Assembly (NCBI RefSeq): GCF_900637635.1
Contig: NZ_LR134383.1
Coordinates: forward strand, 1,767,501 to 1,831,500
DNA: 64,000 nucleotides
Direction of reading: 5' to 3'
Source: Legionella jordanis
GTDB lineage: Bacteria; Pseudomonadota; Gammaproteobacteria; Legionellales; Legionellaceae
A program made the position numbers and the translations under genes. The notes under the pieces are model-generated. The model was not told the origin of the DNA, ran no database searches, and was given only the letters and a program-made list of their open reading frames with translations. Within the stretch, counting starts at the first letter, position 1; each line of letters opens with the position of its first letter. Positions 1 through 8,913 of the stretch are shown one piece after another.

Positions 1-354
1 CATAATTCTGATTAACATCTGCACACATAAGTTTCAAATTGAGTTAACCTAATTCATTAAAAATAACTCCTGGATAACCTTCAAAGTCATTGTGTCGAAT
101 CATGAGTCTGACTCATGAAACTCTTGGGCCTACATCCCACCCACAGTTACTGGACTAACAGGTTAATGGCGCAAGGAGAGTTAAACCGAAATTGCCATCA
201 TCCCAACCGCTGAAATTATTGTGAAAATCGGATATTATTTTGAAAACATTCAAAACCATGGATGAGGTTTTTAGGTATTGGAAAATTATAAGATAATGAT
301 TATGATAATTTTTCGAGTTGCCGTCTATCTTGTCGCTTTATAATAGATACTTTA
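1..354. other. Intergenic region without a recognisable gene
   Basis: No convincing reading frame or RNA gene is visible. The only structure I see is an 8-bp inverted repeat, TCATGAGT and ACTCATGA, at 100-118 with a three-base spacer. This could be an operator half-site pair, but nothing identifies the regulator. The last 40 bases hold a possible promoter for the following gene. Confidence 0.5.
318..344 (+). promoter_or_regulatory. Possible promoter of the membrane protein gene at 355
   Basis: A TATAAT hexamer at 339-344 follows TTGCCG at 318-323 with a 15-base spacer, which is shorter than ideal. The expected transcription start near 351 lies only a few bases before the ATG at 355, and I see no Shine-Dalgarno sequence. 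The message may therefore be nearly leaderless. This is inferred from pattern only. Confidence 0.3.
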
Positions 355-1938
355 ATGAACCCTTCTTCTACAAAGACCGTTTATTTCCTTATCCCCTCAT
401 TGTTACTGCTGACTCTAATTATTTTGGAATTTCAGCTTATTTTATCCATGAACGGAGGCGTGTTTAGCTATAGCCTTGATGATCCTTATATTCATTTATC
501 ACTGGCTAAACACATAGCCAGAGGATGGTATGGACTTAGTTTTCTTGAACATGCCAGCCCCTCTTCAAGCATCCTTTGGCCCTTTTTACTAGCCCCATTG
601 TCCTACTTTCCCTTTTTTGACATAGCCCCCTTCATACTGAATAGTTTTCTTTGTTTTTGTATTTTATGGATTTTAATTGATTTCTATTTATCAATCCAAA
701 AAAGCATTGTCTTCAGTTGGGGCTATTTAATTGTATTCTGCCTACTTATACCGGGTTTTAATTTTATTGGTTTAATCTTTTCGGGCATGGAGCATGCTCT
801 GCAGATGCTCCTGGCTGTGCTTCTTGTTATTGGCCTAATTAATGAAAGTAAATCTCATCGGACTTCAAGATGGTTGATTCTAGCTATTTTTTTAGGTCCT
901 TTAGTGCGCTATGAAAGTCTGGCTTTATCCCTCCCTGCCTTAATTTTTTTATACTACCGCGGCCATCGCAAAACAGCGCTCTATACTTTGGCCATCCTGT
1001 TGCTTGCATTGGGATTGTTTAGTTTGTTTTTATATTCCATGAATCAACCACTTCTGCCCACCTCTACCTTAGTGAAGCTAAGCTATGGCTTTCATTGGGG
1101 TTTTGCTCAAAAATTGATGATGGGCATTCATGTTAATTTCATTCAGCGCCAAGCTTTGATTTTTCTGTTTTTACTGACTTGTTTCCTAGTCCTGATTCTG
1201 TACTCAGATACTTCTACAGTCAAAAAGCAGCTGCTCATGGTTTTAAGCGCAAGTCTGTTGCTGCACTTGCTGTTTGGAAGATTTAATTGGTATTACCGCT
1301 ATGAAATGCATTTATATGCAGCCGCATGGGTATTAATTTTTTATCTTTTCTTCGACAGGGTTCCTGAGGAATCCGCCGGAAAAAGAAAAGGCTTCTTTTT
1401 TTTGTTGGTGCTGGGGTTCGTATTCGCCAGCTTACCGTATTTTACTGTACCGATCACCACCCCAATCGGCGCAAACAACATCTACATTCAACAATATCAA
1501 ATGCGAAAATTCGTGCTGCAAAATTTAAAGGGGCCCGTTGCAGCCAATGACATCGGTTGGCTTTCTTTTGATAACCCCTATTACGTTTTAGATTTATGGG
1601 GGCTCGCAAATTATCGAGCGTATCAAGAGCGAGTTGCGGATATTTATTCAACCAATTGGATGGATCTGGAAACCAGGCAAGCTGGAATTAAGCTCGCGAT
1701 GCTTTATAACAGCTGGTTTTACTCCGCCCCAGAAAATTGGCAGCTACTGGGATGCCTATACTTCAAAGGGCCATTAATTACTGCCGATGATCGTGTAGTG
1801 CATTTTTATGCAACCGACCACAAATATGCTTCGGAGTTATTGGATAAGCTTGGGCAATATCAAAAAGAATTGCCCAATGGGGCTGGTTTTGTATTTGACT
1901 GCTCATCAGTAGAAACTAAAAAAAGAAAGCAGAGCTAA
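355..1938 (+). CDS. Polytopic membrane protein, GT-C glycosyltransferase-like
   Basis: This 527-residue protein has about ten hydrophobic helices in residues 9-370, followed by a soluble C-terminal part of about 150 residues. After the first helix, an exposed segment holds an Asp-Asp pair (D42-D43, in LDDPYIHLSLAKH). That resembles the first-loop acidic motif of GT-C glycosyltransferases, which use polyprenyl-phosphate sugars and act in the inner membrane facing the periplasm. The family call rests on topology and this motif only, and substrate and acceptor are unknown. The gene stands alone and ends directly against the truncated 3' end of an RND transporter gene, so it may mark the edge of an old rearrangement. 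It could also be a lipid or polysaccharide assembly protein of another family. Confidence 0.6.
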   Translation: MNPSSTKTVYFLIPSLLLLTLIILEFQLILSMNGGVFSYSLDDPYIHLSLAKHIARGWYGLSFLEHASPSSSILWPFLLAPLSYFPFFDIAPFILNSFLCFCILWILIDFYLSIQKSIVFSWGYLIVFCLLIPGFNFIGLIFSGMEHALQMLLAVLLVIGLINESKSHRTSRWLILAIFLGPLVRYESLALSLPALIFLYYRGHRKTALYTLAILLLALGLFSLFLYSMNQPLLPTSTLVKLSYGFHWGFAQKLMMGIHVNFIQRQALIFLFLLTCFLVLILYSDTSTVKKQLLMVLSASLLLHLLFGRFNWYYRYEMHLYAAAWVLIFYLFFDRVPEESAGKRKGFFFLLVLGFVFASLPYFTVPITTPIGANNIYIQQYQMRKFVLQNLKGPVAANDIGWLSFDNPYYVLDLWGLANYRAYQERVADIYSTNWMDLETRQAGIKLAMLYNSWFYSAPENWQLLGCLYFKGPLITADDRVVHFYATDHKYASELLDKLGQYQKELPNGAGFVFDCSSVETKKRKQS

Positions 1939-1942
1939 CCGA

Positions 1943-2401
1943 TTTTTTATTTTCGCCATTCTTTCAATCCAATTTGAAAATTTCACTGATCCTTTAAATA
2001 TTATGTTCACCGTTCCTCTGGCAAGTTGTGGCGCATTTTTATTTGCCTATTGTTTTGGCCAGTCCTTCAACATTTATACGCAGATAGGACTTATTACCTT
2101 AGTAGGTCTTGTGAGCAAACACGGGATTCTCATCGTGGAATTTGCCAATCAACTTAAGAAAAATCTAGAGGTACATGAAGCCGTTAAAAAAGCTGCTGTT
2201 TTGCGTCTTAGGCCAATCATAATGACCACAGGCGCTATGATTTTTGGAGTTCTTCCTCTGGTGTTTTCACAAGAAGCGGGGGCAGAGGCGCGTCACGCAA
2301 TCGGATTCATACTATTGGGGGGACTGAGCTTGGGGACTTTATTCACTTTGTTCATTTTACCAACAATATTTTGTTCTTTTAAGATTGGGATGAAACACTA
2401 A
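1943..2401 (+). pseudogene. 3' remnant of an RND efflux pump gene
   Basis: The segment encodes only the last transmembrane part of an AcrB/MexB-type inner-membrane proton antiporter of about 1,030 residues. Recognisable family landmarks are QFENFTDPLNI before the ATG at 2003, then IYTQIGLITLVGLVSKHGILIVEFANQ, and RLRPIIMTTGAMIFG. Homology continues upstream of the ATG to about 1943, in frame, and is then cut off by the stop codon of the preceding gene. There is therefore no start, no periplasmic domain and no membrane fusion partner. The reading frame from 2003 is open for 132 codons, so decay is recent or the fragment is tolerated. Its last 23 bases overlap the convergent kinase gene. A functional pump is very unlikely. 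Confidence 0.85.
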
Positions 2402-2888
2402 TCTGCTGCAAAATGCCTTCAACGCAACGGTCTACCGAAAGCTTTGAAGTGTCAAAAACAAAAACAGGGTATTTCCAAGTTTCATAATCCTTATCCACTA
2501 CCTCTTGCCAGGTCGGTAGCCGGTGATTACAAATATCAGGCAATCTGCTCTCAACTCGTTTTCGATGTTCTCCAATATTTGAGCAAATTAATTCAACTTC
2601 AAAATAAGTTGAATCTGCTTCAAGCGCAACCTTCCGCCAAGCCTTTCTTGTAATCTCAAGCGGGTTTACGCAATCCGCAACAACATTTAAGCCTAATTTG
2701 AGGTTCTCTTTGGCTATAGCATAACTAATCACATAACCTTCTGGCCCAATAAAATCAGAGTTTGTTGTGGATGTTAATGCCTGCTCAATGGTATCAACCC
2801 TCAAGTACACAGCTTTTAATGCCTGCGCCAGCTTTCTTGAAATCGTCGTTTTACCCACGCCAGGAAGACCGCTAAAAATAATTAACAC
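2379..2888 (-). CDS. AAA-type P-loop kinase (predicted small-molecule kinase)
   Basis: This 169-residue protein begins with a perfect Walker A loop, GLPGVGKT (residues 7-14), on the first beta strand. An RVDTIEQAL segment near residue 31 and VVADCVNP near 70 are typical of the Zeta-toxin/gluconate-kinase/chloramphenicol phosphotransferase-like group (AAA_33 kinases). Such proteins phosphorylate small molecules, and the substrate cannot be read from the sequence. The gene is monocistronic and convergent with the RND remnant, overlapping it by 23 bases. No antitoxin-like partner lies beside it, so a toxin role is not supported. Cytosolic. Confidence 0.7.
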   Translation of the reverse strand: MLIIFSGLPGVGKTTISRKLAQALKAVYLRVDTIEQALTSTTNSDFIGPEGYVISYAIAKENLKLGLNVVADCVNPLEITRKAWRKVALEADSTYFEVELICSNIGEHRKRVESRLPDICNHRLPTWQEVVDKDYETWKYPVFVFDTSKLSVDRCVEGILQQISVSSQS

Positions 2889-3051
2889 TGTTCTCTCGCT
2901 GTTTGATTCAGATTTTTTTGGGATGTTGAGATAACATCCACTCTATAATTCACATTCATTCAGCGTTCAACATTGAAAGCAAAATTCATCTCCAGTAAGC
3001 TTGGTGAAATCAAAAATGACGACAAGCTTAATATTATTACTAGGTAGTATA

Positions 3052-3882
3052 ATGGAATTATCTCAACAACAAATGGACTTCTTTCAAACTAACGGCTATT
3101 TAATCCTTGAAGATTTCCTCACCTCAGCTGTTTGTGAAACTTTAATGGCTCAAATCCATTACTTAATCGATAAGCACCGAGATGAAATCCCAAGCACTAT
3201 ATTTTCAACGCAAACCAATGAGCATGCCCGTACGGATTATTTTTTAAATTCAGGGGATAAGATTCATTTCTTTTTTGAACCTGATGCTTTCCATGGAGCT
3301 GGTGGTTTAATTTATCCACTTGAACAGTCATTAAATAAAGTTGGTCATGCTCTACACGAATATGATCCTGTATTTCGCAAGCATTCGCGCGACTTACGCC
3401 TCAAAGAAATGTGCCAACAGTTGGGTTTCAAAAAACCTTGCCCAATACAGTCAATGTACATTTTCAAACAACCCAACATTGGTGCTGAGGTGAGTTGCCA
3501 TCAGGATGCAACCTATTTACATGCCAGGGATGACCATGTATTGGGTTTTTGGTTTGCCCTTGAAGATGCCACGCAGGAAAATGGTTGCCTGGAAGTCATT
3601 CCCGGATCAGTTCTAACCCCTTTAACGAGGCGCATGATCAGGAGAAACAATGACATTTATTTTGAGGAGTATCAACAGCCAAGCTGGGATGAACAGGACG
3701 GCATTCCCCTTGAGGTAAAACAAGGATCCCTGGTTTTATTGAGTGGTCGCCTGCCTCATAAAAGCAATGCTAACCAATCAAAAAAATCGCGTCATGCCTT
3801 TACCCTTCATACCATCGATGCGGCCTATCCTTACCCAGCTACGAATTGGTTGCGATGGCCAAACGGCCTACCCAGTTGGTAA
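3052..3882 (+). CDS. Phytanoyl-CoA dioxygenase (PhyH) family protein
   Basis: A 276-residue Fe(II)/2-oxoglutarate-dependent oxygenase. The iron-binding triad is visible as H150 and D152 in SCHQDATYLH and H236 in GRLPHKSN, and R247 is a likely 2-oxoglutarate ligand. The N-terminus (QQMDFFQTNGYLILEDFL) is the usual PhyH opening. I prefer the ATG at 3052, because 17 extra residues from an ATG at 3001 form a hydrophobic stretch not expected in this cytosolic family, and a weak AGGTAG precedes 3052. Family members hydroxylate lipids, amino acids or secondary metabolites; the substrate here is unknown. The gene is monocistronic. Confidence 0.8.
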   Translation: MELSQQQMDFFQTNGYLILEDFLTSAVCETLMAQIHYLIDKHRDEIPSTIFSTQTNEHARTDYFLNSGDKIHFFFEPDAFHGAGGLIYPLEQSLNKVGHALHEYDPVFRKHSRDLRLKEMCQQLGFKKPCPIQSMYIFKQPNIGAEVSCHQDATYLHARDDHVLGFWFALEDATQENGCLEVIPGSVLTPLTRRMIRRNNDIYFEEYQQPSWDEQDGIPLEVKQGSLVLLSGRLPHKSNANQSKKSRHAFTLHTIDAAYPYPATNWLRWPNGLPSW

Positions 3883-4040
3883 ATCGAGGGTATATTTGAT
3901 GCCGAAGCGAGATAAAACAGGAAGCAAAGACAAACGAAAACAAGTTTTTATTAAAAATTTTACTCTATTTAACAAGAACATACTTGTGAAATTTTATAAT
4001 TTAAGTTGCATTAAATCCCATTTGGTGTAAAATTTGCCCA

Positions 4041-5273
4041 ATGAAAAGAACGCTACTCTACTCATTACTGGCTATTTCTCTGTTAGGCGCGGGCTTTGCC
4101 GTATGGTGGTTTTGGCCAAATCCACCTCGACCCATTGCGCTGAAACAAGCCTCCTTTACAAGCCTTCCAGGCTGGGACAAGGCCAATGTTAGTAAGTCCT
4201 TGCAAACCTTTCAGATCTCTTGCAAGACTTTCTTAAAACAAGATCCCGAAAAACTGGTAGGCAGCCATCATTTGAATTTAAAGGCCAAAGATTGGCATCC
4301 GGCTTGCCAAGCAGCCCTTGCAATCAATTCGGTTACGCCTGAAAATGCAAAAGCATTTTTCCAGAAGTGGTTCACACCTCTTGAATTTTACAACGGCAAG
4401 CCTGTTCAGGGATTGTTTACCGGCTATTACATGCCTCTTCTTTATGGGAGCCGTACCAAAACTGATAAATTCAATGTTCCTATTTACGGACTTCCCTCAG
4501 ATTTACTCACCATTGATCTAAGTCAATTTGATCCTAATTTAAAACATAAGAAATTAATCGGCCGTGTCTCTGGTCATAGAGTTGTGCCCTATTACACGAG
4601 AGCCCAAATCAATAAGGGTGCAATCAAAAAGAAAGCTCCAGTCCTTGTTTGGATTGATAATCCAGTCGACAGAGTCTTTTTAGAAATTCAAGGCTCAGGA
4701 ATTGTTGAGCTGCCCGATGGCCAAAGGATTTATTTAGGCTATGCGGCACAAAATGGCGCCCCTTATACAGCCATCGCGAAAGTGTTAATCGACAAAGGCG
4801 TTATGACCAAACACAATGCGTCCATGCAAGCCATTAAGCGTTATTTAATGTCTCACCCCAAAGAGATGAATCAGGTTTTAAATCAGAATAAATCCTTCGT
4901 CTTTTTTGAAGAATTGAGAATGAATGCCGCCCTAGGAACTCAAGGAGTTGCATTAACACCCGGCTATTCTTTGGCTATCGATTTAAAATGGATTCCAATG
5001 GGGACCCCTCTTTGGCTAAACACCACAAGACCTGACAGACAGAGTGATAATCAAAAGCCATTCCAGCGGCTAATGATCGCTCAGGATACGGGTGGGGCCA
5101 TTCGTGGTTTAGTGCGCGGGGATGTATTTTGGGGTGCTGGGAAAAAAGCAACCTATATTGCCGGTCATATGAAAAACGAAGGTCATTACTGGTTATTACT
5201 TCCTCACCATGCAACAGAGCGATTGCAGCAAGAATTTGCAACGCTGAAAGACAAAATCCCACTGGGTAAATAA
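4041..5273 (+). CDS. mltA: Membrane-bound lytic murein transglycosylase A
   Basis: A 410-residue protein matching MltA, which cleaves the MurNAc-GlcNAc bond of peptidoglycan and leaves 1,6-anhydro ends. The N-terminus has a single hydrophobic helix (residues 5-24) without a lipobox cysteine, so this homologue is probably anchored by an uncleaved helix or cleaved by signal peptidase I, unlike the lipoprotein of E. coli. The MltA domain (about 120-290) includes FTGYYMPLL. The C-terminal 3D domain holds MGTPLWLN and AQDTGGAIRGLVRGDVFWG, with the catalytic aspartate in this motif. The gene is monocistronic and convergent with a polysaccharide deacetylase, with a shared hairpin between them. Confidence 0.93.
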   Translation: MKRTLLYSLLAISLLGAGFAVWWFWPNPPRPIALKQASFTSLPGWDKANVSKSLQTFQISCKTFLKQDPEKLVGSHHLNLKAKDWHPACQAALAINSVTPENAKAFFQKWFTPLEFYNGKPVQGLFTGYYMPLLYGSRTKTDKFNVPIYGLPSDLLTIDLSQFDPNLKHKKLIGRVSGHRVVPYYTRAQINKGAIKKKAPVLVWIDNPVDRVFLEIQGSGIVELPDGQRIYLGYAAQNGAPYTAIAKVLIDKGVMTKHNASMQAIKRYLMSHPKEMNQVLNQNKSFVFFEELRMNAALGTQGVALTPGYSLAIDLKWIPMGTPLWLNTTRPDRQSDNQKPFQRLMIAQDTGGAIRGLVRGDVFWGAGKKATYIAGHMKNEGHYWLLLPHHATERLQQEFATLKDKIPLGK

Positions 5274-5292
5274 TTTAACTCACTTTTCTTAC

Positions 5293-5323
5293 ACTGGTTC
5301 GCCTGGATAAATGGCGAACCAGT
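5293..5323. terminator. Inverted repeat between convergent genes, possible terminator
   Basis: A perfect 11-bp stem (ACTGGTTCGCC and GGCGAACCAGT) with a 9-base loop lies between mltA and the deacetylase gene. There is no clear T-run on either side, so it is either a weak bidirectional terminator or an mRNA 3'-end stabiliser. Confidence 0.5.
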
Positions 5324-5353
5324 TCAACGCATGGCTACTGTGTTTTAAGATGA

Positions 5354-6166
5354 CTAATCAAAAAGCACATCAGATAAATCCTTATCCTCAGTAGGATTAG
5401 ATAATGCTTCATCCAAACTGATAAACCGGTAACCATTTTCTCGATATAAATTAATTACATCCCCTAAAAAATGGCTATTAAGCAAGTTAGCATGGATTAA
5501 AAGAATTTGTTTAACGGGTTTATTGGGATTCAATTTAGCAGCCTTTGCCTCTGCTTTTAGCGTTTGATTCCAAATAAATGCGAGATAACGTTTGCGCAAT
5601 TGTGGAAGGTTTTTCTCGCGTAAACGGTAAGGAATAGCAAATAGTTGCTGGTTAAACATAAAGTCCTTGCTGTCAATCGTTACAGGTGCAATCCGATAGC
5701 CATGAGCTGCAAGATAATCATGGACTTGTTGCTTTTTTTCCCCTGAGCTTTCGGCCAGATAAGGATAACGGAAATATTTGTGTTGTGGGAATAAAGGAGC
5801 CAAGATTTTATCAGCACGCTCAATGTCACCGATGTATTTTTCGGCGGTTTGTCCATTTAAGCTTTTGTGAGAATAGGTATGATTGCCTAAGTCAAATCCT
5901 GCTTTTCGAAATTGTTCCAGCAGTTCCCACTGCCCTTCTTCAATCGATCCAGCGATAACAAAGCCAGTGACGGGTATTTTTTGCTCGTTTAAGGTGCGTA
6001 GCATCTGGGTAAAGCGTTCATTTTCGCGTTGTAACTTGGCGCTGTTGCCATTGCAGGAGCCCACAAATGGCAAATCGTCGATGGTAATTGCAATTTCCTT
6101 CTCCTGGGCATAGGACCAATGATAAAAAAAGCATCCTAATGCTACCCATAGAATGTATTTTTTCAT
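5354..6166 (-). CDS. Secreted polysaccharide deacetylase (NodB domain)
   Basis: A 270-residue protein with a Sec signal peptide (MKKYILWVALGCFFYHWSYA) and a carbohydrate esterase 4 domain. The metal-binding motifs are clear: TIDDLP near residue 28 (Asp-Asp) and GNHTYSHKS near 95 (His-x3-His). FRYPYL further on supplies the conserved Arg-Tyr motif. Such enzymes remove N-acetyl groups from peptidoglycan or other amino sugars in the periplasm. The true substrate is unknown. It is transcribed alone or with the ribosomal oxygenase gene upstream; the gap between them is 80 bases. Confidence 0.85.
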   Translation of the reverse strand: MKKYILWVALGCFFYHWSYAQEKEIAITIDDLPFVGSCNGNSAKLQRENERFTQMLRTLNEQKIPVTGFVIAGSIEEGQWELLEQFRKAGFDLGNHTYSHKSLNGQTAEKYIGDIERADKILAPLFPQHKYFRYPYLAESSGEKKQQVHDYLAAHGYRIAPVTIDSKDFMFNQQLFAIPYRLREKNLPQLRKRYLAFIWNQTLKAEAKAAKLNPNKPVKQILLIHANLLNSHFLGDVINLYRENGYRFISLDEALSNPTEDKDLSDVLFD

Positions 6167-6246
6167 TTACTTAATCCCTTGAATAGAATTTTGCTTCCTT
6201 CGGAACTTGCAATCTTTGTACCACACTTAGGAAAAATTCAAAGGTA

Positions 6247-7410
6247 TTAATCTTGGATCTCAAGCCACTGAAGCTTCCACAACTTAAAGAGAAAAGCTCG
6301 ATCTTGTGTCTTCTCAAGGAAATTGGCCAACGATTCAAGATTGAGTAAACGATGGTTAGCCACACAGCGAATTAATTCCTCTGAGACTCCTTCGGTATGC
6401 CATTGTTCAGCGTTGATGAATAAGTTGAGCCCCTTTTCATCTTCTTCGTAAGCGTAGCGGCAAAGAGGATTGCGAGACAAACCTTTTGATTGCAACAATC
6501 GTTTAAGAAACTGTTCTTCTTTAACTTTTTTAACTGAGGGTGAGGGTAATAAATCTTCCGCGTGCCTATCCAGCCTGGTTACAAAACGGGCAAACCAATT
6601 TTTCATTCTGTTGTCATCTTCGAAAAGCTCTTTGAGGAACTCACGGGCTTTTTGCCAAGCTTCTAAGGGTATCTGTGAGGGGGCCTTTAATTGATTCCAC
6701 TCCGGATCCTTAAATAAAGCAATGTTTTCATGCTCTGCTAAGAAATCGGTGAAATCCTCAAGCATTTCCCTCCCCTGATAGCTGCGATAGCCAAAAGAAT
6801 ACGTCATGCAATCGGAAGACACAGCCACGCCATGATGGCCAATATGGGGAGGCAAATACAGCATATCTCCTTCTTCTAACAGGTATTCTTCTTCAATTTC
6901 AAAATCTTGCATAATCCGCAACTCAACCCCGGCCAAACAATTTTCAGGTTGACAATTTTTGGATGTCAGAGACCAACGTCTAGATCCTAGCGCTTGATAT
7001 AAAAATACATCGTAATGATCAAAATGAGGTCCTACATTACCGCCCCTTGTCGCATAACTGATCATCACATCATCAATTCGCCATTGAGGGAGAAAATTGA
7101 AGTGATCCAACAACAAATGAACCTCGGGAATGAAGCGATCCACTCCCTGCACCAGCAAAGTCCATCGGGTTTCTGGCAGTTCTTTAAAGTCATTCAGTAA
7201 AAAAGGTCCACGCTTGAGGTGCCAATATGGCGCTTGTTGAGTTTCGGTGACTATTCGGCTTTCTATTTCTTCTTCCATGGCCAAACCAGCTAATTCTTCC
7301 GGGCTTAAGGGATTTTGAAAATCAGTAAATGCTTTGCGGATTACCAGTGGTTTTTTCTGCCAATAGGAGCTAAGAAATTCTTCAGTGTTTAAATCTTTAA
7401 AATGAATCAT
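6247..7410 (-). CDS. roxA: JmjC/cupin ribosomal oxygenase (50S L16 arginine hydroxylase type)
   Basis: The product matches the YcfD/RoxA family of JmjC 2-oxoglutarate oxygenases, which hydroxylate an arginine of ribosomal protein L16 in E. coli. The N-terminus reads SSYWQKKPLVIRKAF, the usual family opening. The iron motif HFDHYDVF (H-x-D) and the distal histidine in PHIGHHGVA are present, and a winged-helix C-terminal region follows. I chose the ATG at 7410, giving 387 residues; the 16-residue extension from 7458 is not expected in the family. Cytosolic, acting on the ribosome. Substrate assignment follows from family resemblance. Confidence 0.85.
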   Translation of the reverse strand: MIHFKDLNTEEFLSSYWQKKPLVIRKAFTDFQNPLSPEELAGLAMEEEIESRIVTETQQAPYWHLKRGPFLLNDFKELPETRWTLLVQGVDRFIPEVHLLLDHFNFLPQWRIDDVMISYATRGGNVGPHFDHYDVFLYQALGSRRWSLTSKNCQPENCLAGVELRIMQDFEIEEEYLLEEGDMLYLPPHIGHHGVAVSSDCMTYSFGYRSYQGREMLEDFTDFLAEHENIALFKDPEWNQLKAPSQIPLEAWQKAREFLKELFEDDNRMKNWFARFVTRLDRHAEDLLPSPSVKKVKEEQFLKRLLQSKGLSRNPLCRYAYEEDEKGLNLFINAEQWHTEGVSEELIRCVANHRLLNLESLANFLEKTQDRAFLFKLWKLQWLEIQD

Positions 7411-7511
7411 AGTTTCTATGCACTCCTTAGTGCGAATCGTTTCGAATTCATGCAACACTTTAATTTAATGATTATTAAGGTGAAACAAAGATAATTTTGT
7501 TCTGGATTGGC

Positions 7512-7517
7512 TATAGT
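7512..7517 (+). promoter_or_regulatory. Possible -10 element (CTATAGT) for the LprI-like gene
   Basis: TATAGT preceded by C and followed by TTAA resembles the extended -10 used by stationary-phase sigma factor RpoS. The start would be about 25 bases before the ATG at 7547. No good -35 hexamer is visible. Confidence 0.3.
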
Positions 7518-7546
7518 TTAAGTATCTGGATAAAGGATAAAAAACC

Positions 7547-8428
7547 ATGGATAAAAAGAAAATACTCTGCCTCTCTGCGCTGATTTCAATCTCCACCACC
7601 GCCTTTGCTGAGTTCCCAGTGTGCCAAAGTAATGAGCAAATTCTATTTGCTTGCACCACAAAGAACAACAAAATTATTTCACTATGCGCACCAGCAGAGC
7701 TGTCTTTACATTCTGTGGTTCGCTATCATTTTGGCCAAGCGGGGAAGCCTGAGTTTTCTTATCCGGCGAACGCCCTTCCAGCCAGTAAAGCATTTACTGG
7801 AAGAGCACAAATGTTTAGTGGTGGAGGTGGCATTTATCTGCGTTTTCATAACCGCGGCTATGATTATATTTTATATAATGGAGTCGGCAAGGGATGGAAG
7901 GTCAGCGGTGTAGTTGTGCTCAATCAAGGTCAATTTATGAGCTATCAAGCCTGTACAACTGAACCTACCTCTGAATTATCGCCTGATGTATTAGAAAAAT
8001 TAAGCATCCCTCTGGATTCTGATGAACATGAATTTTTTCCAGGAGACATTCCTGAGCTTGCTCAGGGTAGTGATTCAAAAAGCCAGAATGAACCCAGTTT
8101 AAAAGCTATTAAAACTTGTTACGACAAAGCACTCAGTGTAATGGACATTAAAATTTGTGCTAATCGTGAGTATGGTTTTTATGATGATTTATTGAATAAA
8201 CAATATCAAAAACTTATGAACCTATTACCCGCTGAGAAGCGGGAGCTCCTAATCGACACGCAAAGGGCTTGGCTTACCTACCGTCAAAAACAATGTAATT
8301 TTCTAAGCCTGCAGCATGAAGGAGGAACAATGGAGCCTGTGGATTTAATCCAATGCTACATTAGTCTCGACAAGGATAGAATTGAAGCGTTAAACCATTT
8401 TATGACGAGTTATCAGAAAGGTCTTTAA
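7547..8428 (+). CDS. Secreted protein with LprI-like (DUF1311) C-terminal domain
   Basis: A 293-residue protein with a clear Sec signal peptide ending near AFAEF (residue 22) and an AAGGAT ribosome site upstream. The first half (about 23-150) is unassigned, with Cys residues that could form disulfides. The second half (about 188-285) holds the DUF1311/LprI pattern: CYDKALSVMDIKICA, then DDLLNKQYQKLMNLL and RAWLTYRQKQC. LprI of Mycobacterium inhibits lysozyme; whether this homologue does so is unknown. It is expected in the periplasm or outside the cell. A role against host lysozyme would be plausible for an intracellular bacterium but is inference. Confidence 0.7.
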   Translation: MDKKKILCLSALISISTTAFAEFPVCQSNEQILFACTTKNNKIISLCAPAELSLHSVVRYHFGQAGKPEFSYPANALPASKAFTGRAQMFSGGGGIYLRFHNRGYDYILYNGVGKGWKVSGVVVLNQGQFMSYQACTTEPTSELSPDVLEKLSIPLDSDEHEFFPGDIPELAQGSDSKSQNEPSLKAIKTCYDKALSVMDIKICANREYGFYDDLLNKQYQKLMNLLPAEKRELLIDTQRAWLTYRQKQCNFLSLQHEGGTMEPVDLIQCYISLDKDRIEALNHFMTSYQKGL

Positions 8429-8447
8429 TTCCAAAGGTGAATCATTC

Positions 8448-8690
8448 ATGGACGTCAAGTTACGTATTTACAAAGATAGAACAGCTCTTGCAAAACTGAT
8501 AGCCCAAATGAATCAACAGGATTATCAACTCCTGGAGGCTATGTTGCCGGTGGGCTCCAAGAATATTCAAAAAGCGGAACCATCATGCAAGTCAGCATAT
8601 AACAAGCTTATAGCTATTGTTGCTCCAATGCAGTCCATTCCCCTGCGCTATCAAGCCTTTGGTATTCCTGTAAAGGTTCGATTAAAATAA
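8448..8690 (+). CDS. Small hypothetical protein (80 aa)
   Basis: A basic 80-residue protein beginning 19 bases after the LprI-like gene, so it is probably co-transcribed with it. It has no signal peptide or membrane helix and I recognise no domain. The start is a plain ATG with GGTGA nearby. The composition is normal for a coding region, and the frame is open to a TAA. Confidence 0.5.
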   Translation: MDVKLRIYKDRTALAKLIAQMNQQDYQLLEAMLPVGSKNIQKAEPSCKSAYNKLIAIVAPMQSIPLRYQAFGIPVKVRLK

Positions 8691-8740
8691 GAGTATGTTG
8701 GTTGATTATTAGCCATAACTGTGTAGGCAAGGAGACAGTC

Positions 8741-8896
8741 ATGAAAAAAGAAGGAAAGAAAGATCATCCCGAAGTAAGAACCACCAAAAATATTTGCGAC
8801 ATCACACCTGGGCACAAAAACACGCGCGATGTTTGCGACGTTGTAAATAAACAAACCGGGAAAACGTTGCAGAACAATGACAAACCGAAAAAATAA
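8741..8896 (+). CDS. Small charged hypothetical protein (51 aa)
   Basis: The ATG at 8741 is preceded by AAGGAGA at a good distance, which decides this start over an in-frame ATG at 8702. The product is hydrophilic, rich in Lys, Asp and Asn, with two similar cysteine blocks (NICDITPGHKNT and DVCDVVNKQTGK). These could be an internal duplication or metal-binding half-sites. No known family was recognised. It sits between two other Legionella-type hypothetical genes on the same strand. Confidence 0.55.
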   Translation: MKKEGKKDHPEVRTTKNICDITPGHKNTRDVCDVVNKQTGKTLQNNDKPKK

Positions 8897-8913
8897 CCAG
8901 GATTGCGGATCAA

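Noticed and set aside
2379-2888. Zeta-type toxin of a toxin-antitoxin pair
   Set aside because: The P-loop kinase lacks an adjacent antitoxin gene and could equally be a metabolic kinase.
3743-4030. Open frame of 95 codons overlapping the end of the PhyH gene
   Set aside because: It is out of frame with a clear family member, lacks a ribosome site and its product resembles nothing.
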